DNA of 64,000 bases, from the NCBI RefSeq assembly GCF_014873755.1, contig NZ_JADBEG010000001.1:808501-872500 (forward strand), read 5' to 3'. Of this stretch, positions 1 through 8,149 are shown in pieces. Numbering within the stretch: position 1 is the stretch's first letter; the number at the start of each line of letters is the position of its first letter. The DNA comes from Amycolatopsis lexingtonensis. Its GTDB lineage: Bacteria > Actinomycetota > Actinomycetes > Mycobacteriales > Pseudonocardiaceae. A program made the translations under genes and the position numbers. The notes under the pieces were generated by a model. It saw only the letters and a program-made list of their open reading frames with translations. It was not told the origin of the DNA and searched no databases.

Positions 1-2
1 AG

Positions 3-374
3 CTCAGCCTCCCCGCCGCGGACGCCGAGATGACGCCGCCGGCCGGGGTGCTGCTGGTCGCCACCCTGCACGCCGAGCCGGTCGGGTGCGGCGCGCTGAA
101 GTTCCACGGCGACGCGCCCGCCGAGGTCAAGCGGATGTGGGTGGCGCCGTCGGCGCGCGGTCTCGGGCTGGGGCGGCGGCTGCTCGCCGAGCTGGAGGCG
201 CACGCCGCCGCCCGTGGCGTCCGGACGCTGCGGCTGGAGACCAACCGGGTGCTCGCCGAGGCGATCGGGCTGTACCGCGCGGCCGGCTACCGGGAGGTCG
301 CGCCGTTCAACGACGAGCGCTACGCCGATCACTGGTTCGAGAAGCACCTCGCCGGCCCCCGTACCCTGGATTAG
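3..374 (+). CDS. GNAT N-acetyltransferase, 5'-truncated by window edge
   Basis: The reading frame is open to the left edge, so the N terminus is missing; the ATG at position 30 is probably internal. The visible part holds the acetyl-CoA motif of GNAT enzymes (RGLGLGRRLL) followed by the helix LYRAAGY typical of the fold's C-terminal half. The family moves an acetyl group from acetyl-CoA to an amine; the substrate cannot be told from sequence. The stop codon overlaps the GTG of the sirtuin gene by one base (TAGTG), so the two are probably co-translated, an acetylase next to a deacylase. Confidence 0.85.
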   Translation, partial: LSLPAADAEMTPPAGVLLVATLHAEPVGCGALKFHGDAPAEVKRMWVAPSARGLGLGRRLLAELEAHAAARGVRTLRLETNRVLAEAIGLYRAAGYREVAPFNDERYADHWFEKHLAGPRTLD

Positions 375-1273
375 TGCGGACCCGCCCCACCCTCTCCTGG
401 ACGTCGGCCGACGCGCCGCTGCCGCGGACGGCCGGCCTCGACGAGCTCACCGGCGTCGTCGCGCGCGGCCGCGTCGCCGTGCTGAGCGGCGCCGGGCTGT
501 CCACCGAGTCCGGGATCCCCGACTACCGCGGCGAGACCGGCAGCCTGCGCCGGCACACGCCGATGACCTACGACGAGTTCGTCACCAGCGCCGAAGGGCG
601 GCAGCGGTACTGGGCGCGCAGCCACCTCGGCTGGCGCACGATCGCCCGCGCCGACCCCAACGACGGCCACCGCGCGGTGACCGCGTTGCGCGAAGGCGGG
701 TACGTCGACGGCGTCATCACCCAGAACGTCGACGGCCTGCACCAGGCGGCGGGCACGGCGGACGCGATCGAGCTGCACGGCAGCCTCGACCGCGTGATCT
801 GCCTCGGCTGCCGCCGCACGAGCCCGCGCGCGGAGCTGGACCGCCGTCTCCGCGCGGCGAACGCCGACTTCGACGGCGCGGCCACCCGCATCAACCCCGA
901 CGGCGACGTCGAACTGCCCGACGACGTCGTGCGCCGCTTCACGACCGTGCCGTGTGCGGACTGCGTGTCCGGTGTGCTCAAGCCGGACGTGGTGTTCTTC
1001 GGCGAGAACGTCCCGCGCCCGCGCGTCGAGGAGTGCTACCGCCTGGTCGACGACGCCGAGGCGCTGCTGGTGCTCGGCTCGTCCCTGACGGTGATGTCCG
1101 GCCTCCGCTTCGTCCGCCACGCGGCAAAGGCGGGCAAGCCCGTGGTGATCGTCAACCAGGGTGAAACGCGCGGCGACCGCTACGCCTCCGTGCGGGTCGA
1201 CCGCCCGCTCGGCGGGGCGCTCACCGAGCTGGCCGCCCGGCTGGGCTGCGGGGATCGCGGCCGAACCGCCTGA
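374..1273 (+). CDS. Sir2-family NAD-dependent protein deacylase
   Basis: A 299-residue sirtuin. NAD-binding motif GAGLSTESGIPDYRG is at residues 39-53, then TQNVDGLH, the catalytic His in ELHG, and two zinc Cys pairs (CLGC and CADC). The STESGIPDYR variant resembles SIRT4-like class II sirtuins. Sirtuins remove acyl groups from lysines using NAD+ in the cytosol. The start is taken as the GTG overlapping the upstream GNAT stop, because longer frames have no family similarity. Its 3' end overlaps the convergent DinB-like gene by 53 bp. The acetylase-deacylase pairing suggests a reversible modification couple, but that is inference. Confidence 0.93.
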   Translation: MRTRPTLSWTSADAPLPRTAGLDELTGVVARGRVAVLSGAGLSTESGIPDYRGETGSLRRHTPMTYDEFVTSAEGRQRYWARSHLGWRTIARADPNDGHRAVTALREGGYVDGVITQNVDGLHQAAGTADAIELHGSLDRVICLGCRRTSPRAELDRRLRAANADFDGAATRINPDGDVELPDDVVRRFTTVPCADCVSGVLKPDVVFFGENVPRPRVEECYRLVDDAEALLVLGSSLTVMSGLRFVRHAAKAGKPVVIVNQGETRGDRYASVRVDRPLGGALTELAARLGCGDRGRTA

Positions 1274-1811
1274 GCACCCGGTCCTGGCGCGCTTCGCCGG
1301 ACTCTCCCGGCAGCGGCGCGGCGAAGACCCGCGGGTTCAGCTCGAGCCCCGCGAAGATGGCGTCGTGGTCGTCGTCGAGCCACGCGACGAGACCGGGGTC
1401 GAGGGTTTCGTCGCGGCCGAGGGCACGGGCGAGGTCCCAGGTGTGCACGGTGCTGTCGGCCGTGCGGACCGCCAGGGCCCGCCGCCCGGTCAGCTCGCCC
1501 AGCGGGTAGTCGACGACCCGGTCCAGCGCGCCGGGCGCGGCGAACGCTTCCGCGCACACCCGCACGGAATCGGTGAACGCCGTGACGGGGTCGTCCCCGA
1601 GCGCGTCGGTGTCGCGGGCGGCCAGGAACTGGGCGCGGGTGGCGCCGCCGAGGAGCCCGACGTAGTTGAGGTTGCCGCGGGTCATGTGGTTCACCAGCGC
1701 GCGCACGTCCCACTCCGAGCACGGCGTCGGCGCGCCCCACGCACCGGCCGGGACCGCGCGGAGGTGGTGCTCGAAACCCTTGCCGGCGAGCAGGAACCGA
1801 TCCATGAGCAT
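1221..1811 (-). CDS. TIGR03086-type metal-binding protein (DinB / maleylpyruvate isomerase fold)
   Basis: About 196 residues from the ATG of MLMDRF. It shows the four-helix pattern of the mycothiol-dependent maleylpyruvate isomerase N-terminal / DinB superfamily: helix with APTPCSEWDVRALVNHM, then HTWDLARALG, which supply the usual metal-binding histidines. Members are often mycothiol-linked transferases or isomerases; the reaction here is unknown. A longer frame to 1931 is open but its N terminus is Arg/Pro-rich and unlike the family. The 3' end overlaps the sirtuin gene tail-to-tail. Confidence 0.85.
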   Translation of the reverse strand: MLMDRFLLAGKGFEHHLRAVPAGAWGAPTPCSEWDVRALVNHMTRGNLNYVGLLGGATRAQFLAARDTDALGDDPVTAFTDSVRVCAEAFAAPGALDRVVDYPLGELTGRRALAVRTADSTVHTWDLARALGRDETLDPGLVAWLDDDHDAIFAGLELNPRVFAAPLPGESGEARQDRVLRRFGRDPRSPAGRPAR

Positions 1812-1871
1812 GGGCGCCAGTCTGGCCCGGGCACCGCGGGCGGCGCTCGCGGGTTTCGGACGAGGTGGACG

Positions 1872-1913
1872 AGCCCGGTCCGGGTGGGTGGGGGAACCCG
1901 CCCGGACCGGGCT
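1872..1913. promoter_or_regulatory. 13-bp inverted repeat upstream of the DinB-like gene
   Basis: Arms 1872-1884 and 1901-1913 are perfect complements (AGCCCGGTCCGGG and its mirror), with a 16-base loop that can extend the stem. It lies 61-102 bp upstream of the start at 1811, inside the 259-bp gap 1812-2070. It could be an operator or a 5' leader hairpin. I saw no gene in the rest of that gap. Confidence 0.45.
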
Positions 1914-2070
1914 CTGGCGACGGACCTCCACAGCCGGTCGTCGCCTGCAAGACGCGGCGGCCGCCCAGCGCGTTACAGTGCCGTTCGCACTGATCCGACC
2001 ACAGCCACGGCCGAACAGCTTTCGTGGCGACGGATACGTGCCGCTCGGGGGCGGCCTGCTTTTGGCCGGA

Positions 2071-2529
2071 TCAGCGCGGGGCCTGCAACCCGTTCCACGA
2101 CCAATGCGGCATGGCCAGCTCCGCGGGCACCTCGTCGGCCGGGCCGGGGTAGGTGAGCACCTCGGCCACCGCCCATTCCATGTACGCCCGCAGCGCGGCG
2201 CGGAATTCGGGATCGGCGGGCAGGCCGGCGTCGTCCGCGGCCTGGACGAAGCAGCTCACGAACCGGCGGCCGAGGTCGCTCATGTCGCCGTTGCCGGCGT
2301 GCATCCGCAGCATCGCGGAGTGGTCGCTGCACTCCTGCGAGAACCGCGGCGGGCCGCCCAGCACCTCGGCCCAGTAGTGAGCCAGCCGTTGGACGTGCTG
2401 CGGGTGCTGACCCGGGTGCGAGAACGGGTGGTTCAGCTCCGGGTCGGCCAGGCAGCGTTCGTGGTGGGCGGCGGCCAGCGCGAGGAACGCGGGGTCACCG
2501 CCGGCGAATTCGTAGAGCGTGGGGCGCAC
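2071..2529 (-). CDS. Group II truncated haemoglobin-like globin
   Basis: 152 residues, GTG start. Opens TLYEFAGGDPAFLALAAAHH, followed by HPFSHPGQHPQHVQRLAHYWAEVLGGP and LRMHAGNGD, the pattern of actinobacterial group II truncated globins; the His of RMHAG is the likely proximal haem ligand. Such globins bind O2 or NO and usually take part in oxidative or nitrosative stress. It lies 32 bp behind the thioredoxin-reductase-like gene on the same strand, so the flavoprotein could be its reductase (inference). Confidence 0.87.
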   Translation of the reverse strand: MRPTLYEFAGGDPAFLALAAAHHERCLADPELNHPFSHPGQHPQHVQRLAHYWAEVLGGPPRFSQECSDHSAMLRMHAGNGDMSDLGRRFVSCFVQAADDAGLPADPEFRAALRAYMEWAVAEVLTYPGPADEVPAELAMPHWSWNGLQAPR

Positions 2530-2561
2530 CCGCCGAGCCTGGCACGCGGCGCCCCCGGAAG

Positions 2562-3500
2562 CTAGCGCGCGCCGGCGGCCGCGCGTTCCGCGGCGGGGGA
2601 GAAGCCGCCGTAGGCCTCGACCGCCCGCTCGACGTCCTCGGTGACGAGGTCGTGGTTGAGCGCGCCCGCGGCGGCCGCGCCCTGGGCCGCGGCGATGATC
2701 ACGGTCGCCCGCGCGTCGACGACGTTCCCGGCCGCCCACACCCCCGGCACGCTGGTCTTCCCGCTGGGGTCGACCGCGCCTTCGGTGTAGCCGAGCCCGC
2801 GCAGGAGTTCGTCGTGCGGGACGGTCACGGTGCGGAGGAACAGCGCCGTCCGCGGCACGAACCGGTCGCCCAGCTCGATCCCGGTCAGCCGCCCGCCTTC
2901 CCGCCGCACCGCGGTGACGACGCCGTCGACCACGCGGATGCCGCGCGCGTCGAGCCGTTCGCGGTCCGCTTCGGACGGTGGTGCGGTGTGGGCGAAGTAG
3001 ACGACGTCGGGGGACCACTGGCGCACCAGCAGCGCGTGCTCGACGCTCATCGGTTCGGTGCCGAGCACGCCGAGTGGCTGGTCGCGCACCTCGTAGCCGT
3101 GGCAGTAGGGGCAGGTCACCGCGTCGGTGCCCCAGCTTTCCCGCAGCCCGGGCAGGTCCGGCAGGTCGTCGTGGACGCCGGTGGCGACCAGGACGCGCCG
3201 GGCGGTCAGCTCCCGCCCGCTCGCCAGCCGCGCGGTGAAGCCGCGCTCGAGCCGCGTGACGCTGTCTTCGAGGAAGTCGACGCCGTAGCCGGCGAGCTCC
3301 GCGCGGCCGATTTCGAGCAGCTCGGACGGCGGCAGGCCGTCGCGCGAAAGGAAGCCGTGCATGTGCTCGGCCGGGGCGTTGCGCGGGGCCCGGGCGTCGA
3401 CGACGGCGACCCGCCGCCGCGCGCGGCCCAGCATCAGGGCGGCGTTCAGGCCGGCGGCCCCGCCGCCCACCACCAGGACGTCATAGCTGTTTTCGGTCAT
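2562..3500 (-). CDS. FAD/NAD(P)-dependent thioredoxin-reductase-like oxidoreductase
   Basis: 312 residues from the ATG of MTENSYD. FAD-binding GGGAAG is at residues 12-17, the redox pair CPYC at 130-133 followed by HGYE, and the C-terminal FAD motif VWAAGNV. The CPYCHGYE form is closer to the GliT/HlmI dithiol oxidase branch than to classical TrxB (CATC). It may reduce or oxidise a small dithiol or pass electrons to the globin encoded next. An upstream in-frame ATG at 3536 would add a basic tail and overlap the divergent promoter, so it was rejected. Confidence 0.88.
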   Translation of the reverse strand: MTENSYDVLVVGGGAAGLNAALMLGRARRRVAVVDARAPRNAPAEHMHGFLSRDGLPPSELLEIGRAELAGYGVDFLEDSVTRLERGFTARLASGRELTARRVLVATGVHDDLPDLPGLRESWGTDAVTCPYCHGYEVRDQPLGVLGTEPMSVEHALLVRQWSPDVVYFAHTAPPSEADRERLDARGIRVVDGVVTAVRREGGRLTGIELGDRFVPRTALFLRTVTVPHDELLRGLGYTEGAVDPSGKTSVPGVWAAGNVVDARATVIIAAAQGAAAAGALNHDLVTEDVERAVEAYGGFSPAAERAAAGAR

Positions 3501-3525
3501 GCCGCCACGATGAACCCGGACTCGC

Positions 3526-3553
3526 GAAACCGACAACTAATGTTGCCGTTTCC
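3526..3553. promoter_or_regulatory. Candidate operator between oxidoreductase and XRE-cupin genes
   Basis: Imperfect inverted repeat: CGACAAC (3531-3537) and GTTGCCG (3542-3548) around TAAT, with partly matching GAAAC/GTTTC flanks. It sits mid-way in the 77-bp divergent gap 3501-3577. The adjacent XRE-cupin protein is the natural candidate to bind here and control both directions. Binding is inferred. Confidence 0.45.
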
Positions 3554-3577
3554 GGGACAAGCGGGTTTCCTGGAGGC

Positions 3578-4162
3578 ATGACGGACGCGATCACCCAGGC
3601 CCTCTCCGAGGTCGGCCCCCGGCTCAAGCGGGTCCGCACCCAGCGGCGGGTCACGCTGGCCGACCTCTCGACGGCGACCGGCATTTCGAAGAGCACGCTG
3701 TCCCGGCTGGAGTCCGGCCAGCGGAAGCCGAGCCTGGAGCTGCTGCTGCCGATCGCGCAGGCGCACCAGGTCCCGCTCGACGAGCTGGTGGGTGCCCCGG
3801 AGGTCGGCGACCCCCGCGTCCGGCTCACCGCCCGCCGCATCCCGCGCCACAACGGCGCGGCGATGACCGTCCTGCCGCTGACCCGCCAGCCCGGCGCGCC
3901 CCAGGCGTTCAAGATGATCCTGGAACCGGAGACGGGCGAGCCCGATCCCCAGGTCCACGAGGGCTACGAGTGGCTGTACGTCCTATCGGGACGGTTGCGG
4001 CTGGTCCTGGCCGACCGCGACATGATCCTGGGGCCCGGCGAGGCGGCGGAGTTCGACACGCGCTTGCCGCACTGGTTCGGCGCGGTCGAGCGGCCGGCGG
4101 AGATCCTCAGCCTGTTCGGCAAGCAGGGGGAGCGGCTCCACCTGCGGGCTAAGTCCCGTTAG
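3578..4162 (+). CDS. XRE-family HTH regulator with C-terminal cupin
   Basis: 194 residues. HTH_3 helix-turn-helix near residues 15-70 (VTLADLSTATGISKSTLSRLESGQ), then a cupin barrel at about 110-190 (HEGYEWLYVLSGRLRLVL, LGPGEAAEFD, LPHWFGA). The cupin usually binds the inducing ligand. A strong GGAGG precedes the ATG. Divergent from the oxidoreductase-globin operon, it probably regulates that operon and itself. Its stop overlaps the convergent GNAT stop by 4 bp. Confidence 0.9.
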   Translation: MTDAITQALSEVGPRLKRVRTQRRVTLADLSTATGISKSTLSRLESGQRKPSLELLLPIAQAHQVPLDELVGAPEVGDPRVRLTARRIPRHNGAAMTVLPLTRQPGAPQAFKMILEPETGEPDPQVHEGYEWLYVLSGRLRLVLADRDMILGPGEAAEFDTRLPHWFGAVERPAEILSLFGKQGERLHLRAKSR

Positions 4163-4647
4163 CCCAGCTCGCGCTGCATCAGCAGGGTGTCGAGCCAGCG
4201 GTCCTGCTTGAACCCGACGCGCCGCAGCAAGCCCGCGTCGGTGAAGCCGGCCGCGAGGTGGAGGTTCCGCGAGGCCGGGCTGCCGGAGTCGACGATCACC
4301 GCGATCGCCTGCCGCGCGCCCGCTTCGCCGCACCGCTTCAGCAGTTCGCCGAGCAGCCGGCGCCCGTGGCCGCGGCCGGTGGTGGTCGGCGCGAGGTAGA
4401 TCGTCGTCTCCACGGTGTGCCGGTACGCCGGTTTCGGCCGCCACGGCGCCGCGAGCGCGTAGCCGAGGACTTCGCCTTCGTCGGCGAGGACGAGGAAGGG
4501 CCACGCGCTTTCGCGGATCTTCGCGCGCCACTGGTCCGCGGTCGGCGGCGTGGTCTCGAACGTGACGACGGAATCAGTCGCGTACGGCGCGAAGACGGCG
4601 GCGATGCCCTCGGCGTCGGCCGCCGTTGCTTCCTCTATAGTGGACAT
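4159..4647 (-). CDS. GNAT N-acetyltransferase (phosphinothricin/MddA-like)
   Basis: About 162 residues. It reads EEATAADAEGIAAVFAPYATDSVVTFETTPPT, then YLAPTTTGRGHGRRLL (acetyl-CoA loop) and GFTDAGLLRRVGFKQDRWLDTLLMQREL, closely following the phosphinothricin / methionine sulfone N-acetyltransferase subfamily (pat/bar/MddA type). It would acetylate small amino-acid-like amines. The start is ATG at 4647 or 4659. The gene is divergent from a second XRE-cupin regulator, and both starts lie within a shared inverted repeat. Confidence 0.88.
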   Translation of the reverse strand: MSTIEEATAADAEGIAAVFAPYATDSVVTFETTPPTADQWRAKIRESAWPFLVLADEGEVLGYALAAPWRPKPAYRHTVETTIYLAPTTTGRGHGRRLLGELLKRCGEAGARQAIAVIVDSGSPASRNLHLAAGFTDAGLLRRVGFKQDRWLDTLLMQRELG

Positions 4648-4664
4648 GATGGCTATCATAGAGG
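4632..4664. promoter_or_regulatory. Inverted repeat spanning both divergent start codons
   Basis: CCTCTAT (4632-4638) and ATAGAGG (4658-4664) are mirror arms separated by 19 bp, with partial symmetry inside. The GNAT starts (4647/4659, minus) and the XRE-cupin ATG (4666, plus) fall within or beside it. An A/T-rich palindrome in such GC-rich DNA, overlapping both starts, fits an autoregulatory operator and probably leaderless transcripts. Inference. Confidence 0.5.
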
Positions 4665-4665
4665 A

Positions 4666-5235
4666 ATGATTGATCCGGTCCTCCTCGGCCGCCGCCTGCA
4701 CGAACTCCGCGCCGACCGCGGGTTGCCGCTGAGTGCGCTGGCCGGGACGGCGGGGGTCAGCGTCAGCATGCTGTCGGCCATCGAACGCGGCGAGAAGACG
4801 CCGACGGTCGTGGTGCTGTCCCGGATCGCCGACGGGCTCGGCTTGTCGCTGTCCCGCCTGCTGGCCGACCTCGAAACCGACCGCGTGCTCGTCCGCCGCG
4901 CCGCCGAGCAGGAGCACATCGCCGAACCGGGCGGCTGGCACCGCACGGTGCTCACCCCGGTCGTCCCCGGCGTCAACTTCGAATGGATCCGCACGACGTT
5001 GCCGCCGCACTGCGACGCGGGCGCGTTCCCCGCCTACGCCCCGGGTTCCCACGAGTTCGTCGCCGTCGAATCGGGGGTGCTGCACCTGGGCGTCGGCGAG
5101 GCGGAGTACGTCCTGAACGCGGGCGATTCGCTCTACTTTCCCGCCGACGCCCCGCATTCGTACGCGAACCGCGACGCGGATCCGTGCGATTACCACGTCG
5201 CGGCGCTGATCATGCGGCCACGCGGAAACCGGTGA
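4666..5235 (+). CDS. XRE-family HTH regulator with C-terminal cupin (second copy)
   Basis: 189 residues. HTH at about 7-62 (LPLSALAGTAGVSVSMLSAIERGEKTP) and cupin at about 105-180 (GSHEFVAVESGVLHLGVGE, LNAGDSLYFPADAPHSY). It has the same architecture as the gene at 3578 but clearly different sequence. No ribosome site is visible upstream, so translation is probably leaderless. It is likely to repress the divergent acetyltransferase and itself. Confidence 0.9.
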   Translation: MIDPVLLGRRLHELRADRGLPLSALAGTAGVSVSMLSAIERGEKTPTVVVLSRIADGLGLSLSRLLADLETDRVLVRRAAEQEHIAEPGGWHRTVLTPVVPGVNFEWIRTTLPPHCDAGAFPAYAPGSHEFVAVESGVLHLGVGEAEYVLNAGDSLYFPADAPHSYANRDADPCDYHVAALIMRPRGNR

Positions 5236-5281
5236 ATTCCCCGTTTCGCCGGTTTCGCGCGCGCCGCGCTGTTACCGTCCG

Positions 5282-5536
5282 GTGGTGCGGATTTGGTGCT
5301 GCGGAGTCGTCCTGGGTGCGGTTGTGCTGCTCGCCGCCTGCGCCGGCGGCGGATCGGGCACCGGGCGGCTGATCCCGCCGACGCCGACCACCGATTTCCC
5401 CGTCACGACGGAACTCCCGGTGACGACCACGGCGCCGACGCCGACAACGACACAGACGAGGGCGCACACGGCGACAGCCACCACTAAGCACACGACCACC
5501 CCGCGCCGCACCACCACCAAGCGGCGCACGCGCTGA
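5282..5536 (+). CDS. Small Thr/Pro-rich lipoprotein
   Basis: 84 residues, GTG start (5282 or 5285). The signal peptide ends in lipobox LAAC, followed by a linker rich in Thr and Pro and a basic tail (RRTTTKRRTR). No folded domain is visible. It is probably a cell-envelope lipoprotein of unknown role. Codon use is native. Confidence 0.65.
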   Translation: MVRIWCCGVVLGAVVLLAACAGGGSGTGRLIPPTPTTDFPVTTELPVTTTAPTPTTTQTRAHTATATTKHTTTPRRTTTKRRTR

Positions 5537-5537
5537 G

Positions 5538-5753
5538 TCAGCGGCCGCGCAAGCGGGGCCGGGTCAGGCCGATCGCGGCCAGGACGATCAACGCGACCGC
5601 CGCCACCGCCGCGATCACCGACAGGACGGGCGCGCGGGTTTCCGCCCTCGTCAGCGTCAAGACACTGGACAGGAGCAGGACCGCCCCCACGCCCAGGTTC
5701 AGCCAGCACAACGGGGTGGTGCTCGGGATGAAGTGCCAACGCCGTTCGGCCAT
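5538..5753 (-). CDS. Small two-helix membrane protein
   Basis: 71 residues with two hydrophobic segments (about 17-35 and 43-62) and an Arg-rich C terminus. The ATG is preceded by a near-perfect AAGGAGG four bases away, which makes the gene credible despite its size. Function unknown. It is convergent with the lipoprotein gene, one base apart. Confidence 0.7.
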   Translation of the reverse strand: MAERRWHFIPSTTPLCWLNLGVGAVLLLSSVLTLTRAETRAPVLSVIAAVAAVALIVLAAIGLTRPRLRGR

Positions 5754-5899
5754 CGAACCTCCTTGATCGATCCGTACTCCGGATTTGCCCCGATCGGGTG
5801 AGGCTCAAACCGGCGGGAATCCGCCGTGACCCCGAGCTATCGCGAGCCTGCCGGCTTGCGCGGACCGCCGTCGATCCACTGGGCGCATGAACGTGACCC

Positions 5900-6120
5900 G
5901 CCGGCCCGCCGTGGTGTCCGAAGTGGACTTATCGTGACGTTCCTCGTCGTGCTGGCCCACTTCGGCACCTGCACCTACCTCACGCCGCTGCTGCGCGACG
6001 TCGTCCGGCCGTGATGACCTGAGGCGGGGCGGCCGCCGTCCTCGCCGCGCTCGTGGTTCCCCGCCGGGTGTTCCGCTCGCCGGAACGCCAGGCTGTCCCG
6101 GCCGCCGAGTCCGGTGCGAC
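5900..6120 (+). pseudogene. Remnant of an MFS transporter
   Basis: The 376-bp gap 5754-6129 has no intact gene. One frame encodes [20 protein letters not shown] then PLLRDVVRP before a stop at about 6014, which matches the start of a transmembrane helix and following loop in DHA1-type MFS drug exporters. After the stop, a shifted frame reads [14 protein letters not shown], like the end of an MFS helix. The fragments are too short and interrupted to be a protein. I read this as the decayed end of an efflux gene. Confidence 0.5.
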
Positions 6121-6129
6121 CGTCGGACC

Positions 6130-7029
6130 ATGGCTCCCGTGATGGCGGCGATCGTCGGCCCCGGCAACATCGGCACCGATTTGCTGGCGAAGCTGCGACG
6201 CAGTGAAGTGATCGAAGTCGGTTACGTGGTCGGCGTGGTCGAGTCCGACGGTCTCGAACGCGCCCGCGCGCAGGGGATCGCGGCGTCCGCGGAAGGCGTC
6301 GACTGGCTGCTGCGCCAGGACCCGTTGCCCGACTTGGTGTTCGAGGCGACGTCGGCGAAGGCGCACGCGGCGAACGCCCCGCGCTACGAGGCGGCGGGCA
6401 TCCAGGCGATCGACCTCACCCCGGCGCACCTCGGCCCGATGGTGTGCCCGCCGGTCAACCTCGGCGCCCACCTCGACGCCCCGAACGTCTCGATGATCAC
6501 GTGTGGCGGCCAGGCCACCATCCCGATGGTGCACGCCGTCTCCCGGGTGGCGACGGTTCCGTACGCGGAGATCGTCGCCTCGGTGGCTTCGCGCGGCGCG
6601 GGTCCCGGCACCCGCGCGAACATCGACGAGTTCACGCGCACGACGTCGCAGGCGGTGGCCGAGATCGGCGGGGCGGGGCGCGGCAAGGCGATCATCATCC
6701 TCAACCCGGTCGAGCCGCCGATGATCATGCGGGACACGGTGTTCTGCGCGATCGGCCTCGACGCCGACCGCGACGCGATCACCGCGTCCATCCACGAAAT
6801 GGTGGCCGAGGTGCAGCAGTACGTCCCCGGCTACACCCTGCGCGCCGATCCGCAGTTCGACGACGCGCGCGAGGACTGGGACGGCCACGCGCGCGTCGGC
6901 ATCTTCCTCGAGGTCCGCGGGAACGGCGACTACCTCCCGGAGTACGCCGGGAACCTGGACATCATGACCGCCGCGGCCGCGCGCGTCGGCGAGCTGATGG
7001 CGCGCGCGAAGCAGGAGGTGCCCGCATGA
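6130..7029 (+). CDS. mhpF: Acetaldehyde dehydrogenase (acetylating)
   Basis: 299 residues. Rossmann motif GPGNIGTDL at residues 10-18, ICC-type catalytic loop with Cys125 ([12 protein letters not shown]), and the DmpF/MhpF/BphJ signature through its length. It oxidises acetaldehyde to acetyl-CoA with NAD+ and CoA, receiving acetaldehyde by channelling from its aldolase partner, whose gene overlaps by ATGA at 7026. The start is ATG 6130 or the internal ATG 6142. The pair forms the last two steps of meta-cleavage or steroid-ring degradation. Confidence 0.95.
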   Translation: MAPVMAAIVGPGNIGTDLLAKLRRSEVIEVGYVVGVVESDGLERARAQGIAASAEGVDWLLRQDPLPDLVFEATSAKAHAANAPRYEAAGIQAIDLTPAHLGPMVCPPVNLGAHLDAPNVSMITCGGQATIPMVHAVSRVATVPYAEIVASVASRGAGPGTRANIDEFTRTTSQAVAEIGGAGRGKAIIILNPVEPPMIMRDTVFCAIGLDADRDAITASIHEMVAEVQQYVPGYTLRADPQFDDAREDWDGHARVGIFLEVRGNGDYLPEYAGNLDIMTAAAARVGELMARAKQEVPA

Positions 7030-8051
7030 CCCGGCCGGAATTGCGCCACGACGTCCGGATCGTCGACACGACGTTGCGCGACGGCAGTCACGCGATGGCC
7101 CACCGCTTCACCGAGCAGCAGGTGCGTGACACCGTGCGCGCGCTGGACCGCGCGGGCGTCGAGGTGATCGAGGTGACCCACGGCGACGGCCTCGGCGGCT
7201 CGTCGTTCACCTACGGCTTTTCCGCCGTCGACGAACTGAAGTTGATCGCCGCGGCGCGCGAAGAGGCGAAGCAGGCGAAGATCGCCGTCCTGCTCGTGCC
7301 GGGCATCGGGACGGCGGAAGACCTGCAGCGCGCGTTCGACGCGGGCGCGGAGATGGTGCGGGTGGCGACGCACTGCACTGAGGCCGACGTCTCGCCGCAG
7401 CACTTCGGCCTGGCGCGCGAACTCGGCATGGAAACGGCCGGGTTCCTGATGATGGCGCACCGGACGCCGCCGGAAGATCTGGCGAAGCAGGCCCGGATCA
7501 TGGTGGACGCGGGCTGCCAGGCGGCGTACGTGACGGACTCGGCAGGTGCGCTGCTGATGCACGAAGCGCGGGCGCGGTTCGAGGCACTGGTCGCGGAGGT
7601 CGGCGATACGGCGTGGGTCGGCTACCACGGGCACCAGAACCTCTCGCTCGGCGTCGCGAACTCGGTCCTGGCCTACGAAGCGGGCGTCCGCTACATCGAC
7701 GGCTCGCTGTGCGCCCTCGGCGCGGGCGCGGGCAATTCGCCGACGGAGGTCCTCGCGGCGGTGTTCGACCGCATGGGGATCGGCACGGGCCTCGACGTCG
7801 GCGGTCTCCTCGACGCGGCCGAGGAGGTCGTCCGCCCGTACCTGCAGCGCTGGCCGAAGATGGACCGCAACGCGATCGTCCAGGGCTGGGCGGGGGTCTA
7901 TTCGAGCTTCCTGCTGCACGCCGAGCGCGCGGCGGAGCGCTACGGCGTCCCGGCCCAGGCGATCCTGCGCCGCTGCGGCGAACTCGCCCTCGTCGGCGGC
8001 CAGGAGGACATGATCATCGACGTCGCGGTGCAATTGGCCGCGGAAGGGTAG
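7026..8051 (+). CDS. mhpE: 4-hydroxy-2-oxovalerate aldolase
   Basis: 341 residues, DmpG/HsaF family. [13 protein letters not shown] near the N terminus supplies the metal and catalytic residues, [14 protein letters not shown] the metal-binding histidines, and the C-terminal communication domain (about 265-341) contacts the dehydrogenase. It cleaves 4-hydroxy-2-oxovalerate to pyruvate and acetaldehyde. It is translationally coupled to the dehydrogenase. No hydratase, hydrolase or dioxygenase gene is adjacent, so the upstream steps must be encoded elsewhere. Confidence 0.95.
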   Translation: MTRPELRHDVRIVDTTLRDGSHAMAHRFTEQQVRDTVRALDRAGVEVIEVTHGDGLGGSSFTYGFSAVDELKLIAAAREEAKQAKIAVLLVPGIGTAEDLQRAFDAGAEMVRVATHCTEADVSPQHFGLARELGMETAGFLMMAHRTPPEDLAKQARIMVDAGCQAAYVTDSAGALLMHEARARFEALVAEVGDTAWVGYHGHQNLSLGVANSVLAYEAGVRYIDGSLCALGAGAGNSPTEVLAAVFDRMGIGTGLDVGGLLDAAEEVVRPYLQRWPKMDRNAIVQGWAGVYSSFLLHAERAAERYGVPAQAILRRCGELALVGGQEDMIIDVAVQLAAEG

Positions 8052-8061
8052 CAACCGGACC

Positions 8062-8074
8062 CGGGCTTCGCCCG
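8062..8074 (+). terminator. Possible terminator hairpin after the aldolase gene
   Basis: Short GC hairpin CGGGC-TTC-GCCCG, 11 bp after the aldolase stop. It has no T-run, as is common in actinomycetes. Weak evidence. Confidence 0.35.
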
Positions 8075-8149
8075 TGGTGCAGGGGTGACGACCGAAGCTC
8101 CCGACGAGACGTTCTTGCCCGAGTCGGTGCGCCGCCGGCGATCCTGGGC

